Assembly (NCBI GenBank): GCA_012516575.1
Contig: JAAYWS010000125.1
Span: forward strand, 1-64,000
From: Actinomycetaceae bacterium
Lineage (GTDB): Bacteria; Actinomycetota; Actinomycetes; Actinomycetales; Actinomycetaceae
Direction: 5' to 3'
DNA length: 64,000 nt
Shown piece after piece: positions 1-8,667 of this stretch (positions within the stretch are counted from its first letter, which is position 1; each line of letters starts with the position of its first letter). Made by a program: the position numbers and the translations under genes. The notes under the pieces were generated by a model. It was not told the origin of the DNA. It saw nothing but the letters and a program-made list of their open reading frames with translations, and searched no databases.

Positions 1-49
1 ATCGAACTATCCGCAGACTATCTTCGGATAGTTCGATTTTCCCTAATTT
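1..49. repeat. Palindromic repeat element, copy 1 (left arm truncated by window edge)
   Basis: The last 13 bases of a left arm (1-13), an 11-base loop (14-24) and a complete 25-base right arm (25-49) match the full 61-bp element at 57854-57914. The arm contains the core TCGAACTATCCG and its complement. The arms are identical to copy 2 over the visible part, but the central nine bases of the loop are the reverse complement of those in copy 2. It resembles a REP- or MITE-like intergenic palindrome; no coding content is visible. Confidence 0.85.
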
Positions 50-112
50 GGGGAGCTGGAAATGGGGTTTGGGGAGCTGAAAGTAGGCTTTCGGGAACTG
101 GAAGTGGGACTC
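50..112. repeat. Three degenerate 21-bp tandem repeats
   Basis: Three consecutive 21-base units (50-70, 71-91, 92-112) share the pattern sGGGAryTGrAArtrGGnyTy. They begin where palindrome copy 1 ends; the first bases of the array (GGGAGC) are also found right after the palindrome in copy 2. On the minus strand the array would encode a short Ser/Pro-rich repeat, but no convincing gene covers it. Confidence 0.7.
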
Positions 113-244
113 TGAGCCCATTTATGCTCGCAAAACCTGGATCTTAGATATGAAGCATGAGTACGGGACACAAAATGCACTGGCTGTGGCCGTACTCGCC
201 AATAAAACATGCACCAGATTCGCGTCCGTTCCTTACGGTCTGCA

Positions 245-946
245 TTAGTTCTGCCAAGCGTTGCCCTCACTAGGATTGCTAAACTGCTGGTTTGCTTGAA
301 AACCAGCGCCTCCGATCATTTGCCCATGTACCCGGGCGTTCACATAATACAAATACTGTTCATACTCCGCTGGCAGTTTTATTCCGGATACTCGGCGAAG
401 GAGCGCAATATGGCCTTTTAAATGCTTGGGTTTAACTTGAGTTGCAATAACGACGCCAGCAACTTGGGTTGCTAACGGGGCACGGAAATTCTTCGTATCA
501 ATCTTGAGCTTGTTACCCTGACTATCTCGCAAAGTAATTGTCCGACTACCTTGGTGGATCATAGCGGTCGCTTTGACTACATTGTTGAAATACATCCGCT
601 TGGGCTGGCCCATTGTCTTTACTTCCACAAACATGGGAGTTTCAATATAGTAGCCACTTTTATAAAGCATGAGCAGAAACACTGCCATACCAAAGCAAAT
701 AGCGGCTCCGGTAGTGACGACAAAACCCCCAACGACATCATCGTTAAAAGCGGGGATCGTAAGTAACGCCAGTAAAATACCGACGAGGAAAACGATAACC
801 GCACCAATCCGAACAAACTTCGAATATTTCTGCTTAACAGCAACCGAGCCGTCGGACAGCCGTATCTGTTCTCCTTGCGGAGTATTCTGCGTCCACGTAA
901 CAACAGCATTTGCTACTGCTTCACCAATCAAACCGCCTAAATTCAT
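245..946 (-). CDS. Membrane protein of a four-member tandem paralogue family (member 1)
   Basis: Unrecognised 233-residue protein. The N-terminal part carries the family motif QIRLSDGSVAVKQKY (about 27-41). Two hydrophobic helices (about 45-65 and 72-95) follow, then a soluble half of about 130 residues beginning YYIETPMFVEV. That half contains a YF-x-VVKA stretch, TLRDSQGNKLKIDT and a C-terminal YEQYLYYVNA motif. The alternating short beta-type stretches recall bacterial PH-like domains, but that is inference. The start overlaps the stop of the upstream paralogue by four bases (ATGA), and a GGGAG precedes it, so the two are probably translationally coupled. The tail is Asn/Gln/Gly-rich and may be disordered. 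Confidence 0.75.
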   Translation of the reverse strand: MNLGGLIGEAVANAVVTWTQNTPQGEQIRLSDGSVAVKQKYSKFVRIGAVIVFLVGILLALLTIPAFNDDVVGGFVVTTGAAICFGMAVFLLMLYKSGYYIETPMFVEVKTMGQPKRMYFNNVVKATAMIHQGSRTITLRDSQGNKLKIDTKNFRAPLATQVAGVVIATQVKPKHLKGHIALLRRVSGIKLPAEYEQYLYYVNARVHGQMIGGAGFQANQQFSNPSEGNAWQN

Positions 947-1599
947 TTCTTATCGCTCCCTGAGTTATGCGCCGATGAATTGGTCGCGTATAAATAATCT
1001 AAGAATTCCCGCTGAAAGTTAACATGGGTAACATCCATAAGATGTGCAATACGCCTTTCGAACTGTTGTGTGGGTGTGCTCGTTGCCATTACTAGCGCCG
1101 CAGCATGGGCGGCAACAGGCGTATCGAATTCATAGGTGTCGATAACGAGTTTGTCGCCATGAATACTTCTGAGAGTCAGGCTGCTACCATCTGTAACATT
1201 TTGAGCACGCGCGCTTTGTAATTCTGATATTAATATTCGCTTGGGTGGGCCAAACTTCTTTAGCTCAATAATGCGCGCGGATTCAATATAGTGCCCGCCC
1301 ACAGACAAGAATAGTTGGATCACTGCAGCCACCAGAAAAGCTATCGCGCTAAGGCCTAACCCAAACGGATAGATTGAATCCTGCGTATATTCCCAGAACG
1401 AATATACGCCCAGACCCAGCCCGATCAAACCAAGGGTAACGCCGACGCCTTTACTCGTCCCCGAATATTGTTGTTTAAGAGCACTCGACCCATCTGGTAA
1501 CTGGATCTGGACTGCCCTGCGGGTCTCAGTATTTTGTACAACAGCTTCATGAAACACTCTTGCGAGGAAGTGTTCTCCGGTGAGCCTACCTCCGGCCAT
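943..1599 (-). CDS. Membrane protein of the tandem paralogue family (member 2)
   Basis: A 218-residue paralogue of the genes on both sides and the first gene of a two-gene unit with member 1. It shows the same order: QIQLPDGSSALKQQY near residues 31-45, two membrane helices (about 50-68 and 77-98), YIESARIIELKKFG, then a soluble half with TLRSIHGDKLVIDT and a C-terminal FLDYLYATN. A GAGAAG lies seven bases before the ATG, so this member has a ribosome site, unlike members 3 and 4. It is the most divergent in the C-terminal motif. Function unknown; its job is likely shared with its paralogues at the cytoplasmic membrane. Confidence 0.75.
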   Translation of the reverse strand: MAGGRLTGEHFLARVFHEAVVQNTETRRAVQIQLPDGSSALKQQYSGTSKGVGVTLGLIGLGLGVYSFWEYTQDSIYPFGLGLSAIAFLVAAVIQLFLSVGGHYIESARIIELKKFGPPKRILISELQSARAQNVTDGSSLTLRSIHGDKLVIDTYEFDTPVAAHAAALVMATSTPTQQFERRIAHLMDVTHVNFQREFLDYLYATNSSAHNSGSDKK

Positions 1600-1764
1600 A
1601 TAAGTGCTTCTCTCTGAGTTAATCTGAAGTCTTAAAAATCTAGCGACTCAATGTTGCGCCCGCTATACATGGTAGTCGGCACATGAGCAGATCATCAATC
1701 GAATGCGATGGCAGTGCTCCCCAGTTGGTGGCTACCTTACAAAGGATGAATAAGCTCCCACCAG

Positions 1765-2412
1765 CTATTGGATAGTGGCACTTCCCCGCGAATTCGCCTG
1801 CGCGTTAACCCAACGCAAATACTGTTTAAAATCTTCAGAGAACACCATTCTGGCAACGAATTCAATCCGGGAAATCAGCATATTTACCTCGTATGGATTT
1901 GCCTGTGACACTAATATAACCGCGATGACGCGGATGGCACGCGGTGTCTGAACATGCTTAGTCCGTATTTTCATTCTCGAGCGATCCGCAAAGGTGAGGG
2001 TAAAACCCGGAAAGCGTTGCGAGTCGTCAATTTCGACGCGAGCAGGCTCGGCGAAATACCAACGATATTCCTGGCCGCCTTGTTTCATATCGATATATTT
2101 TGGTGTTTCGATAACGTAATACTCCCAAGAATCACGTGCATCCAACAACAGATATCCAAGGAATAACACGGTGACCACTGTGGCTCCGACACCGAACAGC
2201 GGGCTTTCCATGAAGCCTACAATGATGAATATCAACCCCAGCACAATGAATGGTGTAATTAAGAGATAAAAAATTCGCTGCAGAAAACGCCGAGTCTGTT
2301 TATACACCACTGTTCCATCATCAAGATGGATCTGCTTTTCGTACTTACGTGGCGGACCAATTGGGCCAGCCGTATTTAAAGCGTATTCAATCCAGGATCG
2401 ATAATCTTGCAT
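1765..2412 (-). CDS. Membrane protein of the tandem paralogue family (member 3)
   Basis: A 215-residue paralogue. It opens with QDYRSWIEYALNTAGP, which closely matches the opening of member 4 (NDYRQWIQTALDNAGP), so these two form a subpair with an N-terminal amphipathic segment that members 1 and 2 lack. IHLDDGTVVYKQ precedes two strong hydrophobic helices (about 49-67 and 72-91). YVIETPKYIDM then opens the soluble half, which ends FKQYLRWVNAQA. The ATG at 2412 is preferred over an in-frame upstream start at 2463 because a consensus TATAAT ends seven bases upstream and no ribosome site is present, which points to a leaderless transcript. Confidence 0.75.
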   Translation of the reverse strand: MQDYRSWIEYALNTAGPIGPPRKYEKQIHLDDGTVVYKQTRRFLQRIFYLLITPFIVLGLIFIIVGFMESPLFGVGATVVTVLFLGYLLLDARDSWEYYVIETPKYIDMKQGGQEYRWYFAEPARVEIDDSQRFPGFTLTFADRSRMKIRTKHVQTPRAIRVIAVILVSQANPYEVNMLISRIEFVARMVFSEDFKQYLRWVNAQANSRGSATIQ

Positions 2413-2418
2413 GCGGCA

Positions 2419-2424
2419 ATTATA
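2419..2424 (-). promoter_or_regulatory. -10 box for leaderless paralogue member 3
   Basis: The minus strand reads TATAAT with its last T seven bases before the A of the ATG at 2412. That places the expected transcription start on the start codon. No Shine-Dalgarno-like sequence lies between. The -35 is not clear. Confidence 0.6.
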
Positions 2425-2563
2425 GAATTCAAGATGAAGAGACCAGTGTTTAACGTCTGGCACTACTCCCCACTCATCCGGTATATGAGATGAGAACTCC
2501 GTAGCATCTTATTTGTTTGCACAATGCCGAACGGGTTTTGAAACCACATACGAATATTGGAAC

Positions 2564-3214
2564 TCATTGAAGAGCATTCCCGTTCGCTGCTTGTGCCTGC
2601 GCATTTATGTGATACAAGTACTGTACGAAATCCGACGGGAAAGTTTGCTTGCCCATGAACTCGACATTCTTAATCATCTTTTCCATCCGATGTGGCTTTG
2701 TTTCATAAGCCAGTACCACGGCTGCTACTCTAACCGTCAACGGAGCTTGAAACGCCGAAGTATCAACTTGCACCCGGGCGCCACTGTGATCCATGAGCAA
2801 AATGTAGCGATTTCCCTTCCAATACCACGGGTAGCCTTTAACCACATCGGCAAAGTAAATACGCACAGCTTTGCGATACATCTGTACTTCAATAAAATCA
2901 CGGGTTTCTAGAACATAGCTTTTACCGATACGAACAAAGGCCCAGATTATTCCTAGTAATAGTGGAACCGAAAACGCCAACACTGCGATGCCTGCCCACA
3001 CGTTCCTCGTCGCCAACACAAACCCAGTAACAACGAAAACCAGCCCAAAAACGATCAAAAGAGCCAGCAGCATCCGCTGTCCCACGCCATAACGTTGTTT
3101 GAATTCCAAGGTGCCGTCAGGCATCGTAACCTGTTCCACGTGCTTCGTAGGTATCGGTAGCGGACCGGCATTATCTAATGCAGTTTGGATCCATTGACGA
3201 TAATCATTATTCAT
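2564..3214 (-). CDS. Membrane protein of the tandem paralogue family (member 4)
   Basis: A 216-residue paralogue, the outermost of the four. The N-terminal segment DYRQWIQTALDNAGP is shared with member 3. VTMPDGTLEFKQRYG is the family motif (about 29-43). Two hydrophobic helices (about 46-66 and 72-92) are followed by YVLETRDFIEVQ, LMDHSGARVQVDT, AFQAPLTVRVAAVVLA and the terminal FVQYLYHINAQA. The highly conserved spacing of these motifs argues that all four genes are functional rather than decaying copies. It appears to have its own promoter and no ribosome site. It is not assigned to a known family. Confidence 0.75.
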   Translation of the reverse strand: MNNDYRQWIQTALDNAGPLPIPTKHVEQVTMPDGTLEFKQRYGVGQRMLLALLIVFGLVFVVTGFVLATRNVWAGIAVLAFSVPLLLGIIWAFVRIGKSYVLETRDFIEVQMYRKAVRIYFADVVKGYPWYWKGNRYILLMDHSGARVQVDTSAFQAPLTVRVAAVVLAYETKPHRMEKMIKNVEFMGKQTFPSDFVQYLYHINAQAQAANGNALQ

Positions 3215-3219
3215 TGGGA

Positions 3220-3225
3220 ATCTTA
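3220..3225 (-). promoter_or_regulatory. -10 box for leaderless paralogue member 4
   Basis: The minus strand reads TAAGAT, ending six bases before the A of the ATG at 3214, with no ribosome site between. Transcription probably begins on or next to the start codon. Confidence 0.5.
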
Positions 3226-3338
3226 CCGCCTTAATAACTATTGTGATTCCAGTTGGGTTTGTTCAACATAAAGATGCTTCCTACCGAAATAGCCCGCACG
3301 AATCCAAACGCTACACCTGCCCATACCCTCATAATAAA

Positions 3339-3372
3339 TGCCGGGGTGAGAAAAATGTTTCTCACCCCGGCA
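3339..3372 (-). terminator. Terminator of pntAB
   Basis: A perfect 12-base stem (TGCCGGGGTGAG with its complement) around a 10-base A/T-rich loop. On the minus strand it is followed by TTTATTAT. It lies 26 bases beyond the pntB stop. Confidence 0.85.
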
Positions 3373-3398
3373 CTAGCTACCGTTGTTGTAAAGAGCCT

Positions 3399-4862
3399 TT
3401 ACAACGCGGAAATAATCTGGTCGACCGTATTCTTAGCATCTCCCAGGAGCATGTCAGTGTTCTCATTGAAGAACAGCGGGTTTTGTACACCTGCGTAACC
3501 GGCATTGCCCATCGAGCGCTTGAAAACAATAACCTTTCCGGCTTCCCATACCTTAATCACTGGCATACCAGCGATCGGCGAACCGGGTTCTTCTGCGGCT
3601 GGGTTGACGGTGTCGTTTGCACCGATAACGAGGACGACGTCAACGTCACCAAGATCATCGTTGATTTCGTCCATTTCCAGCACGATATCGTACGGCACCT
3701 TAGCTTCTGCCAAGAGCACGTTCATGTGTCCAGGCAGACGTCCTGCGACCGGGTGGATAGCAAACTTTACGTCAACACCGTGAGCTCGCAAACGTGCAGT
3801 CAGATCCGCAACTGGATACTGTGCTTGAGCAACAGCCATGCCATAGCCTGGGCTGATAACAACCGACTTAGCGTCCTTGAGTAGCTGAGCCACTTCTTCA
3901 GCCGTGGTTTCAGTGTGCGTACCGTAATCCCGATCGGCGTCGGAAACCGCACCATCGGTGCCAAAACCGCCCAAGATAACCGAGATGAACGAGCGGTTCA
4001 TCGCAACACACATAATGTAGGACAGGTAAGCACCTGAAGATCCCACTAGCGCGCCAGTGATAATGAGGAGGTCGTTACCGAGAGTAAAGCCAGCCATGGC
4101 AGCCGCCCAGCCCGAATACGAGTTCAGCATGGAGACCACAACCGGCATATCGCCACCACCGATTGCTGCCACAAGGTGGAAGCCAAGTGCGAGCGCAACA
4201 ATCGTCAAAAGCACCAGCGGGATGAAGCCCGTAGCAAGACTACGCGTGTAGGCGAACCAGACAATCAGAACAACCGACGTAATAACCGCCGCAAGGTTCA
4301 GCCAGTTTCGTCCCGGAAGAGTCAACGGACGACCGCTCATCTTCCCTGAGAGCTTCAGGTATGCCACGATCGAACCGGTCAGGGTAACCGCACCGATGAA
4401 AACGGCAAGGCCCACTTCACCCATATGGAATGCATTGTCCGGCGTGTCTGCTCCCGGAGTAAGGATAAACGAGTTGTAGCCAACTAATACTGCGGCTAGA
4501 CCAACAAAGGAGTGCAAGAGCGCAATGAGCTCTGGCATGCCGGTCATCTCGACCTTGCGTGCTTTATTAATGCCGATAACCGCACCGATCGACATAGCGA
4601 CAACCAAAAGCACAACGGTAATCGCCATATGCGATCCGGAACCGAAGCTAGCAAGCCACAAGGTAACCCAGATCGTTGCGACAAGGGCGAGCGTCATGCC
4701 GATGATTCCAAGCTTGTTGCCACGGGCGGCGGTTACCTGCTTAGACAGGCCGGCAAGAGCCAAAATGAACAGTAAGGCGGCAGCGATAGAGGCCAAGGAC
4801 TCGAAGCGAACCGGCAAAGGAAGACTAGTATAAGCAGCTGTTGATGTTATTTGATTAATCAT
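3399..4862 (-). CDS. pntB: NAD(P) transhydrogenase subunit beta
   Basis: The 487-residue beta subunit of the proton-pumping nicotinamide nucleotide transhydrogenase, which makes NADPH from NADH using the proton gradient. The first 300 residues are mostly membrane helices (domain II). The C-terminal 180 residues are the NADP(H)-binding domain III, with the [11 protein letters not shown] loop, the [14 protein letters not shown] segment, DEIN and [10 protein letters not shown]. Length matches the family. The start lies two bases after the pntA stop, with AAGGAG inside the end of pntA, so the pair is co-translated. A strong terminator follows. Confidence 0.97.
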   Translation of the reverse strand: MINQITSTAAYTSLPLPVRFESLASIAAALLFILALAGLSKQVTAARGNKLGIIGMTLALVATIWVTLWLASFGSGSHMAITVVLLVVAMSIGAVIGINKARKVEMTGMPELIALLHSFVGLAAVLVGYNSFILTPGADTPDNAFHMGEVGLAVFIGAVTLTGSIVAYLKLSGKMSGRPLTLPGRNWLNLAAVITSVVLIVWFAYTRSLATGFIPLVLLTIVALALGFHLVAAIGGGDMPVVVSMLNSYSGWAAAMAGFTLGNDLLIITGALVGSSGAYLSYIMCVAMNRSFISVILGGFGTDGAVSDADRDYGTHTETTAEEVAQLLKDAKSVVISPGYGMAVAQAQYPVADLTARLRAHGVDVKFAIHPVAGRLPGHMNVLLAEAKVPYDIVLEMDEINDDLGDVDVVLVIGANDTVNPAAEEPGSPIAGMPVIKVWEAGKVIVFKRSMGNAGYAGVQNPLFFNENTDMLLGDAKNTVDQIISAL

Positions 4863-4864
4863 GA

Positions 4865-6394
4865 TCAGCTCCTTGAGAACATCTTAAGCATGCGATCGGT
4901 AACGAGGAATCCACCAAAAATATTGATGGAAGCCACCACAATCGCAATGAAGGACAGAATCTGTACCGCGAGATTACTGGAAGATATTTGCTGCAAAGCA
5001 CCCACCACGATAATGCCGGAAATCGCGTTCGTAACTGACATCAATGGGGTATGCAAAGCGTGTGTTACCGCGGTAATCACATAGAAGCCAACCACCACTG
5101 CGAGGGCAAACACAATGAAGTGCGATGTCATGCCCGCTGGAGCAGTGAGGATCAAAAGTGCCATGAGCACTCCCGCTGCCAGTTTCCACCAGTGCTTGGC
5201 AAGCCACGACTTGGGCTTTTCCTCTACTACTGGTGCCGGCGGCGGAGCTGCAACCGGCTTCGGAGCAGCCGAGACTTTCACTGGTGGCGGCGGGAACATG
5301 ATCTTGCCGTCGTTGGCCACCATCATCTGTCGAACAATCTCATCGCTCAGGTCGAGGTGGATCTGCCCGTCCTTCTCCGGCGTCGTCAGCTTAAAGAAAT
5401 TGACAACGTTCTGGCCGAACAATTGCGAGGCTTGTGCTGGAAGCAATGAAGCGTAATCGACGTGACCGACGATCTTTACCCCATTGTCCGTAGTAATGAC
5501 TTGACCAGGCACGGTCAGTTCACAGTTACCACCGTTAGCGGCAGCCATGTCGACGATCACCGAACCGGGCTTCATCCCAGCAACCGCGTCCGCGTCAAGC
5601 AGAATCGGTGCTTTACGTCCCGGAATATTCGCCGTCGTAATCACGATATCTGAAATAGCTGACTGCTCTGCGTACAACTTTGCAGCTGCATCAGCTTGCT
5701 CTGCCGTCATCTCCTTGGCGTAGCCGTCCGCTGATTCCTGCGCAGGCGCTGGAATCGCCACGAAGCTTGCACCCATCGACTCAATCTGCTCGGCAACTTC
5801 TGCACGCACATCGGTGGCGTTAACAATAGCGCCCATCGAATTTGCAGTACCGATAGCAGCCAAACCAGCGACCCCTGCGCCGATAACATAGACGGTTGCC
5901 GGTGGAACCTTACCAGCAGCGGTTACTTGACCGTTGAAAAGACGTCCGAAATTCGAAGCGGCTTCAATAACAGCCCGGTATCCAGCGATATTAGCCATTG
6001 AGGACAAAACGTCCATCGACTGAGCACGCGAAATACGCGGGACCATATCCATAGCCAGACCAGTAATACCACGATCTGCCAGTGCGTCAAGGGTTTGCGG
6101 GTTCTGCCGCGGCGCCATGCGGGCAATCAGGGTTGCTCCACGCATCATCAAATCTAGTTCTGCGTCTGGCGGGGTGTCTAGCGCGAGCACGACATCTGCT
6201 TTCCACGCTTCTTCCCGTCCGACGATGTGCGCACCGGCATCCGCGTACTGGGAATCTGGGTAGCTGGCATTTGCTCCAGCACCACTTTCAACAAGCACGT
6301 CATAGCCGAGCTTGATGAGTTTCCCGACGGTATCCGGTGTCGCGGCAACCAGAACCTGCGATTCCCGCGGTTCTTTAGGTACACCAATTCGCAC
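4865..6394 (-). CDS. pntA: NAD(P) transhydrogenase subunit alpha
   Basis: The 509-residue alpha subunit. The N-terminal 370 residues form the NAD(H)-binding domain I, starting [11 protein letters not shown] and carrying the dinucleotide site [19 protein letters not shown] Pro/Ala-rich linker (about 375-395) leads to the membrane part with four helices. Here alpha-1 and alpha-2 are joined in one chain, as in E. coli, rather than split. The start is GTG with AGGAG five bases upstream. It forms a two-gene operon with pntB and is divergent from galE. Confidence 0.97.
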   Translation of the reverse strand: MRIGVPKEPRESQVLVAATPDTVGKLIKLGYDVLVESGAGANASYPDSQYADAGAHIVGREEAWKADVVLALDTPPDAELDLMMRGATLIARMAPRQNPQTLDALADRGITGLAMDMVPRISRAQSMDVLSSMANIAGYRAVIEAASNFGRLFNGQVTAAGKVPPATVYVIGAGVAGLAAIGTANSMGAIVNATDVRAEVAEQIESMGASFVAIPAPAQESADGYAKEMTAEQADAAAKLYAEQSAISDIVITTANIPGRKAPILLDADAVAGMKPGSVIVDMAAANGGNCELTVPGQVITTDNGVKIVGHVDYASLLPAQASQLFGQNVVNFFKLTTPEKDGQIHLDLSDEIVRQMMVANDGKIMFPPPPVKVSAAPKPVAAPPPAPVVEEKPKSWLAKHWWKLAAGVLMALLILTAPAGMTSHFIVFALAVVVGFYVITAVTHALHTPLMSVTNAISGIIVVGALQQISSSNLAVQILSFIAIVVASINIFGGFLVTDRMLKMFSRS

Positions 6395-6635
6395 CTTGTC
6401 TCCTAACTCTTTAGTGAGCTCCCTCTATGTAAGTCTTTTAGCAAATTACACTTCGAGCAAATTACACGGTTTACTTTAGCCGACTCATCATATTCGATCC
6501 CCGCTGAAACAACGTTTTTCAATTAATCAGCGAAATATCACGTTTATCATCGTCTTTCGCAAGGTGTTAACGTTACCAGTGGTAGCATTGAATTTGTAAT
6601 TCTACAGCTCTCGGTTGTTGTTATGGAGGTTCGTT

Positions 6636-7604
6636 ATGGCGTGGATGATCGCTGGCGGTGCTGGATATATCGGTTCGCACGTGGTTCGTGCATTCCAAGA
6701 AGTCGGTATTGAGCCGATTGTGTACGACAATTTATCAACCGGACGCGAAAGCTTCCTCCCTGAAGGGGTCACTTTCGTCAAGGGAGATATTAAAGATTCG
6801 GCGCTGGTTGAAAAAACCTTGCGCGAACACAAGTGCGAAGGCGTTGTGTGTCTGGCAGGTTACAAGTATGCGGGCGAGTCAGTTAAGTATCCGCTACTGA
6901 CCTACGATCAGAACGTCACTGGAATCGTTGCCATGCTCGAAGCTATGCAACGCGCAGGCGTTAACAACTACGTCTTCTCTTCCTCGGCAGCCGTATATGG
7001 CACGCCTGATGTCGATCTGGTCACCGAAGATTCGCCCACGAACCCGGAAAGCCCCTATGGAGAAACAAAGTTGATCGGCGAATGGCTGGCAGCTAATGTT
7101 GCGAAAACTAATCCAGATTGGCGTTACGTGAACCTGCGTTATTTCAACGTTGTTGGGTCCGGAAGCGACCAAGTTTATGACGCCAGCCCGTATTCGTTGT
7201 TCTCCATTACTTTTAATCGCCTGCTTGACAATAAAGTTCCGACGATTTTTGGCGATGACTACCCCACTGAAGACGGCACGTGTATTCGCGATTACATCCA
7301 TGTATCCGATCTGGCTCACTCACACGTAGCTGCCGCTGTTGCGATGAACGAAGGCCGTGACCTCGAAACCGTTTACAACCTCGGGTCGGGCAACGGTTCC
7401 TCGGTTGCTGAAATCATGGACGAAATTTCAACAGGTACCGGAATTGATTTCAAGGCTGAAATCACACCGCGCCGCCCGGGTGATCCGGCACGTATTGTTG
7501 CCAACGGTGATAAAGCCGCCCGCGATCTCGAGTGGAAGATGCGTCATACGTTGAACGATATGGTCGTTTCAGCGTGGCGAGCACGTCAGGCAAACGCAGA
7601 ATAA
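6636..7604 (+). CDS. galE: UDP-glucose 4-epimerase
   Basis: A 322-residue short-chain dehydrogenase/epimerase interconverting UDP-glucose and UDP-galactose. The NAD-binding loop GGAGYIGS is at residues 6-13, the FSSSAAVYG segment near 120, and the catalytic Tyr-x3-Lys is in SPYGETK. The C-terminal part has the usual RRPGDPARIVA sugar-nucleotide motif. The ATG at 6636 is chosen because GGAGG lies six bases upstream; a longer TTG start would put the Shine-Dalgarno inside the gene. Single-gene unit ended by a strong hairpin. Likely provides UDP-galactose for surface glycans. Confidence 0.95.
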   Translation: MAWMIAGGAGYIGSHVVRAFQEVGIEPIVYDNLSTGRESFLPEGVTFVKGDIKDSALVEKTLREHKCEGVVCLAGYKYAGESVKYPLLTYDQNVTGIVAMLEAMQRAGVNNYVFSSSAAVYGTPDVDLVTEDSPTNPESPYGETKLIGEWLAANVAKTNPDWRYVNLRYFNVVGSGSDQVYDASPYSLFSITFNRLLDNKVPTIFGDDYPTEDGTCIRDYIHVSDLAHSHVAAAVAMNEGRDLETVYNLGSGNGSSVAEIMDEISTGTGIDFKAEITPRRPGDPARIVANGDKAARDLEWKMRHTLNDMVVSAWRARQANAE

Positions 7605-7641
7605 ATATTGCCGTAACAGGCGCAATCGCCTACTTAGCCTA

Positions 7642-7673
7642 TCCGCCCGGTGAGTCCTTACTCCCCGGGCGGA
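7642..7673. terminator. Terminator between convergent galE and holA
   Basis: TCCGCCCGG pairs with CCGGGCGGA, and an inner GAGT/ACTC extends the stem. On the plus strand TTGTTATTT follows. Its position between converging genes suggests it serves both, but the T-rich tail is clear only for galE. Confidence 0.8.
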
Positions 7674-7676
7674 TTG

Positions 7677-8645
7677 TTATTTCACGCGCCGTGCCCGCCC
7701 AATTTCTAAAATCCCACGTTCTAGGGCATAACCAGGATCGCGCGAGGCGCCTTTCACATCGGCATCCGCCTGCGCAATTGCCCGAATCGCCAAAGCTAAC
7801 CCGTTAGCGCTCCACGCGCGCAAATCACGCCGCGCCCGATCCGCCGCCCACGGTGCCATCGGAATTTTCATATCAAAAGCGTTTGACCGGGCGCCCATTA
7901 CTTGGGCCATCGTCCGCAGCCGCATTGCAATTGCACTAACGATGGCAACTGGAGAAGCATTCGTTGCAATCGCGTGGCGTGACAGTTCAATCGCTTTGCC
8001 CACATTGCCAGCAATCACAGCATCAGCCACGTTGAAACCGTTGGCCTCAATCCGGCCCGCAAAATACGTATCGACATGGTCTTTGTCGATCGTGCCGTCA
8101 ATATCAGCCAATAATTGGCGGGTACCGGCTAGTAATTCACGCATATCAGAGCCGAGGGCATCAATCAGTGCACCCACTGCGCTCTCCGTCATCCGCCGGT
8201 GATGAGCGCGTACTTCGCTCATCACCAACCGTGATTTTTCTGCTGCCGTCTTGACTTCTTTAAAACTGGCAGTCGGCACCTTGGCGGTTTTCAACGCATC
8301 ATAAACCTTCTTGCCTCGGGTACCTTTATGCTTCACCACAACGAGGTTGACATCTGCTTCGGGAGCCGAAATATAGCGCAGCAGATCGTTTTGTAGAGCT
8401 GTATTAAGTTGCTGGACCTGATCAATAATGATCATCCGCGGTTCGCCGAACAGCGAAGGCGTGGTGAGCATATCGAGTTCGCCCGCACTATAACTAGTCG
8501 GATCGATGCTGGTAATATCCGTTTCCGGATCTGCCTGCCGAGCACGCCGTTTCAGCTGGTCAACCGCACGCTCAGCAAGAGCTGGTTCGCCAGAATCAAT
8601 AAAAACTATCGGTGCTAAAGGGAGCTCATCTTTGGCCATGCCCAT
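7677..8645 (-). CDS. holA: DNA polymerase III delta subunit
   Basis: About 322 residues. Clamp-loader subunit that opens the beta sliding clamp. Recognised by overall length, the opening LPLAPIVFIDSGEPALAERA, the central segment with RMIIIDQVQQLN, the C-terminal helical collar with YALERGILEIGRARR, and its place after comEC, the usual actinobacterial order. The start is uncertain: ATG at 8645 or ATG at 8639 both fit with weak ribosome sites. An upstream in-frame start at 8693 would overlap comEC and looks less likely. Confidence 0.88.
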   Translation of the reverse strand: MGMAKDELPLAPIVFIDSGEPALAERAVDQLKRRARQADPETDITSIDPTSYSAGELDMLTTPSLFGEPRMIIIDQVQQLNTALQNDLLRYISAPEADVNLVVVKHKGTRGKKVYDALKTAKVPTASFKEVKTAAEKSRLVMSEVRAHHRRMTESAVGALIDALGSDMRELLAGTRQLLADIDGTIDKDHVDTYFAGRIEANGFNVADAVIAGNVGKAIELSRHAIATNASPVAIVSAIAMRLRTMAQVMGARSNAFDMKIPMAPWAADRARRDLRAWSANGLALAIRAIAQADADVKGASRDPGYALERGILEIGRARRVK

Positions 8646-8667
8646 ATTATTCCATGGGCTACGGACA

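Noticed and set aside
50..112. Possible CRISPR array at the tandem repeats
   Set aside because: The units are contiguous with no spacers, too short and too degenerate, and no cas genes are present; the same holds for 20376-20438.
43..270. Small minus-strand open frame ending in Ser/Pro repeats over the 21-bp array
   Set aside because: No ribosome site, no family resemblance, and it overlaps the end of a better-supported gene; the repeat alone explains the Ser/Pro tail.
3243..3884. 213-codon plus-strand open frame
   Set aside because: Antisense to the conserved NADP-binding domain of pntB and to its terminator; composition is not protein-like.
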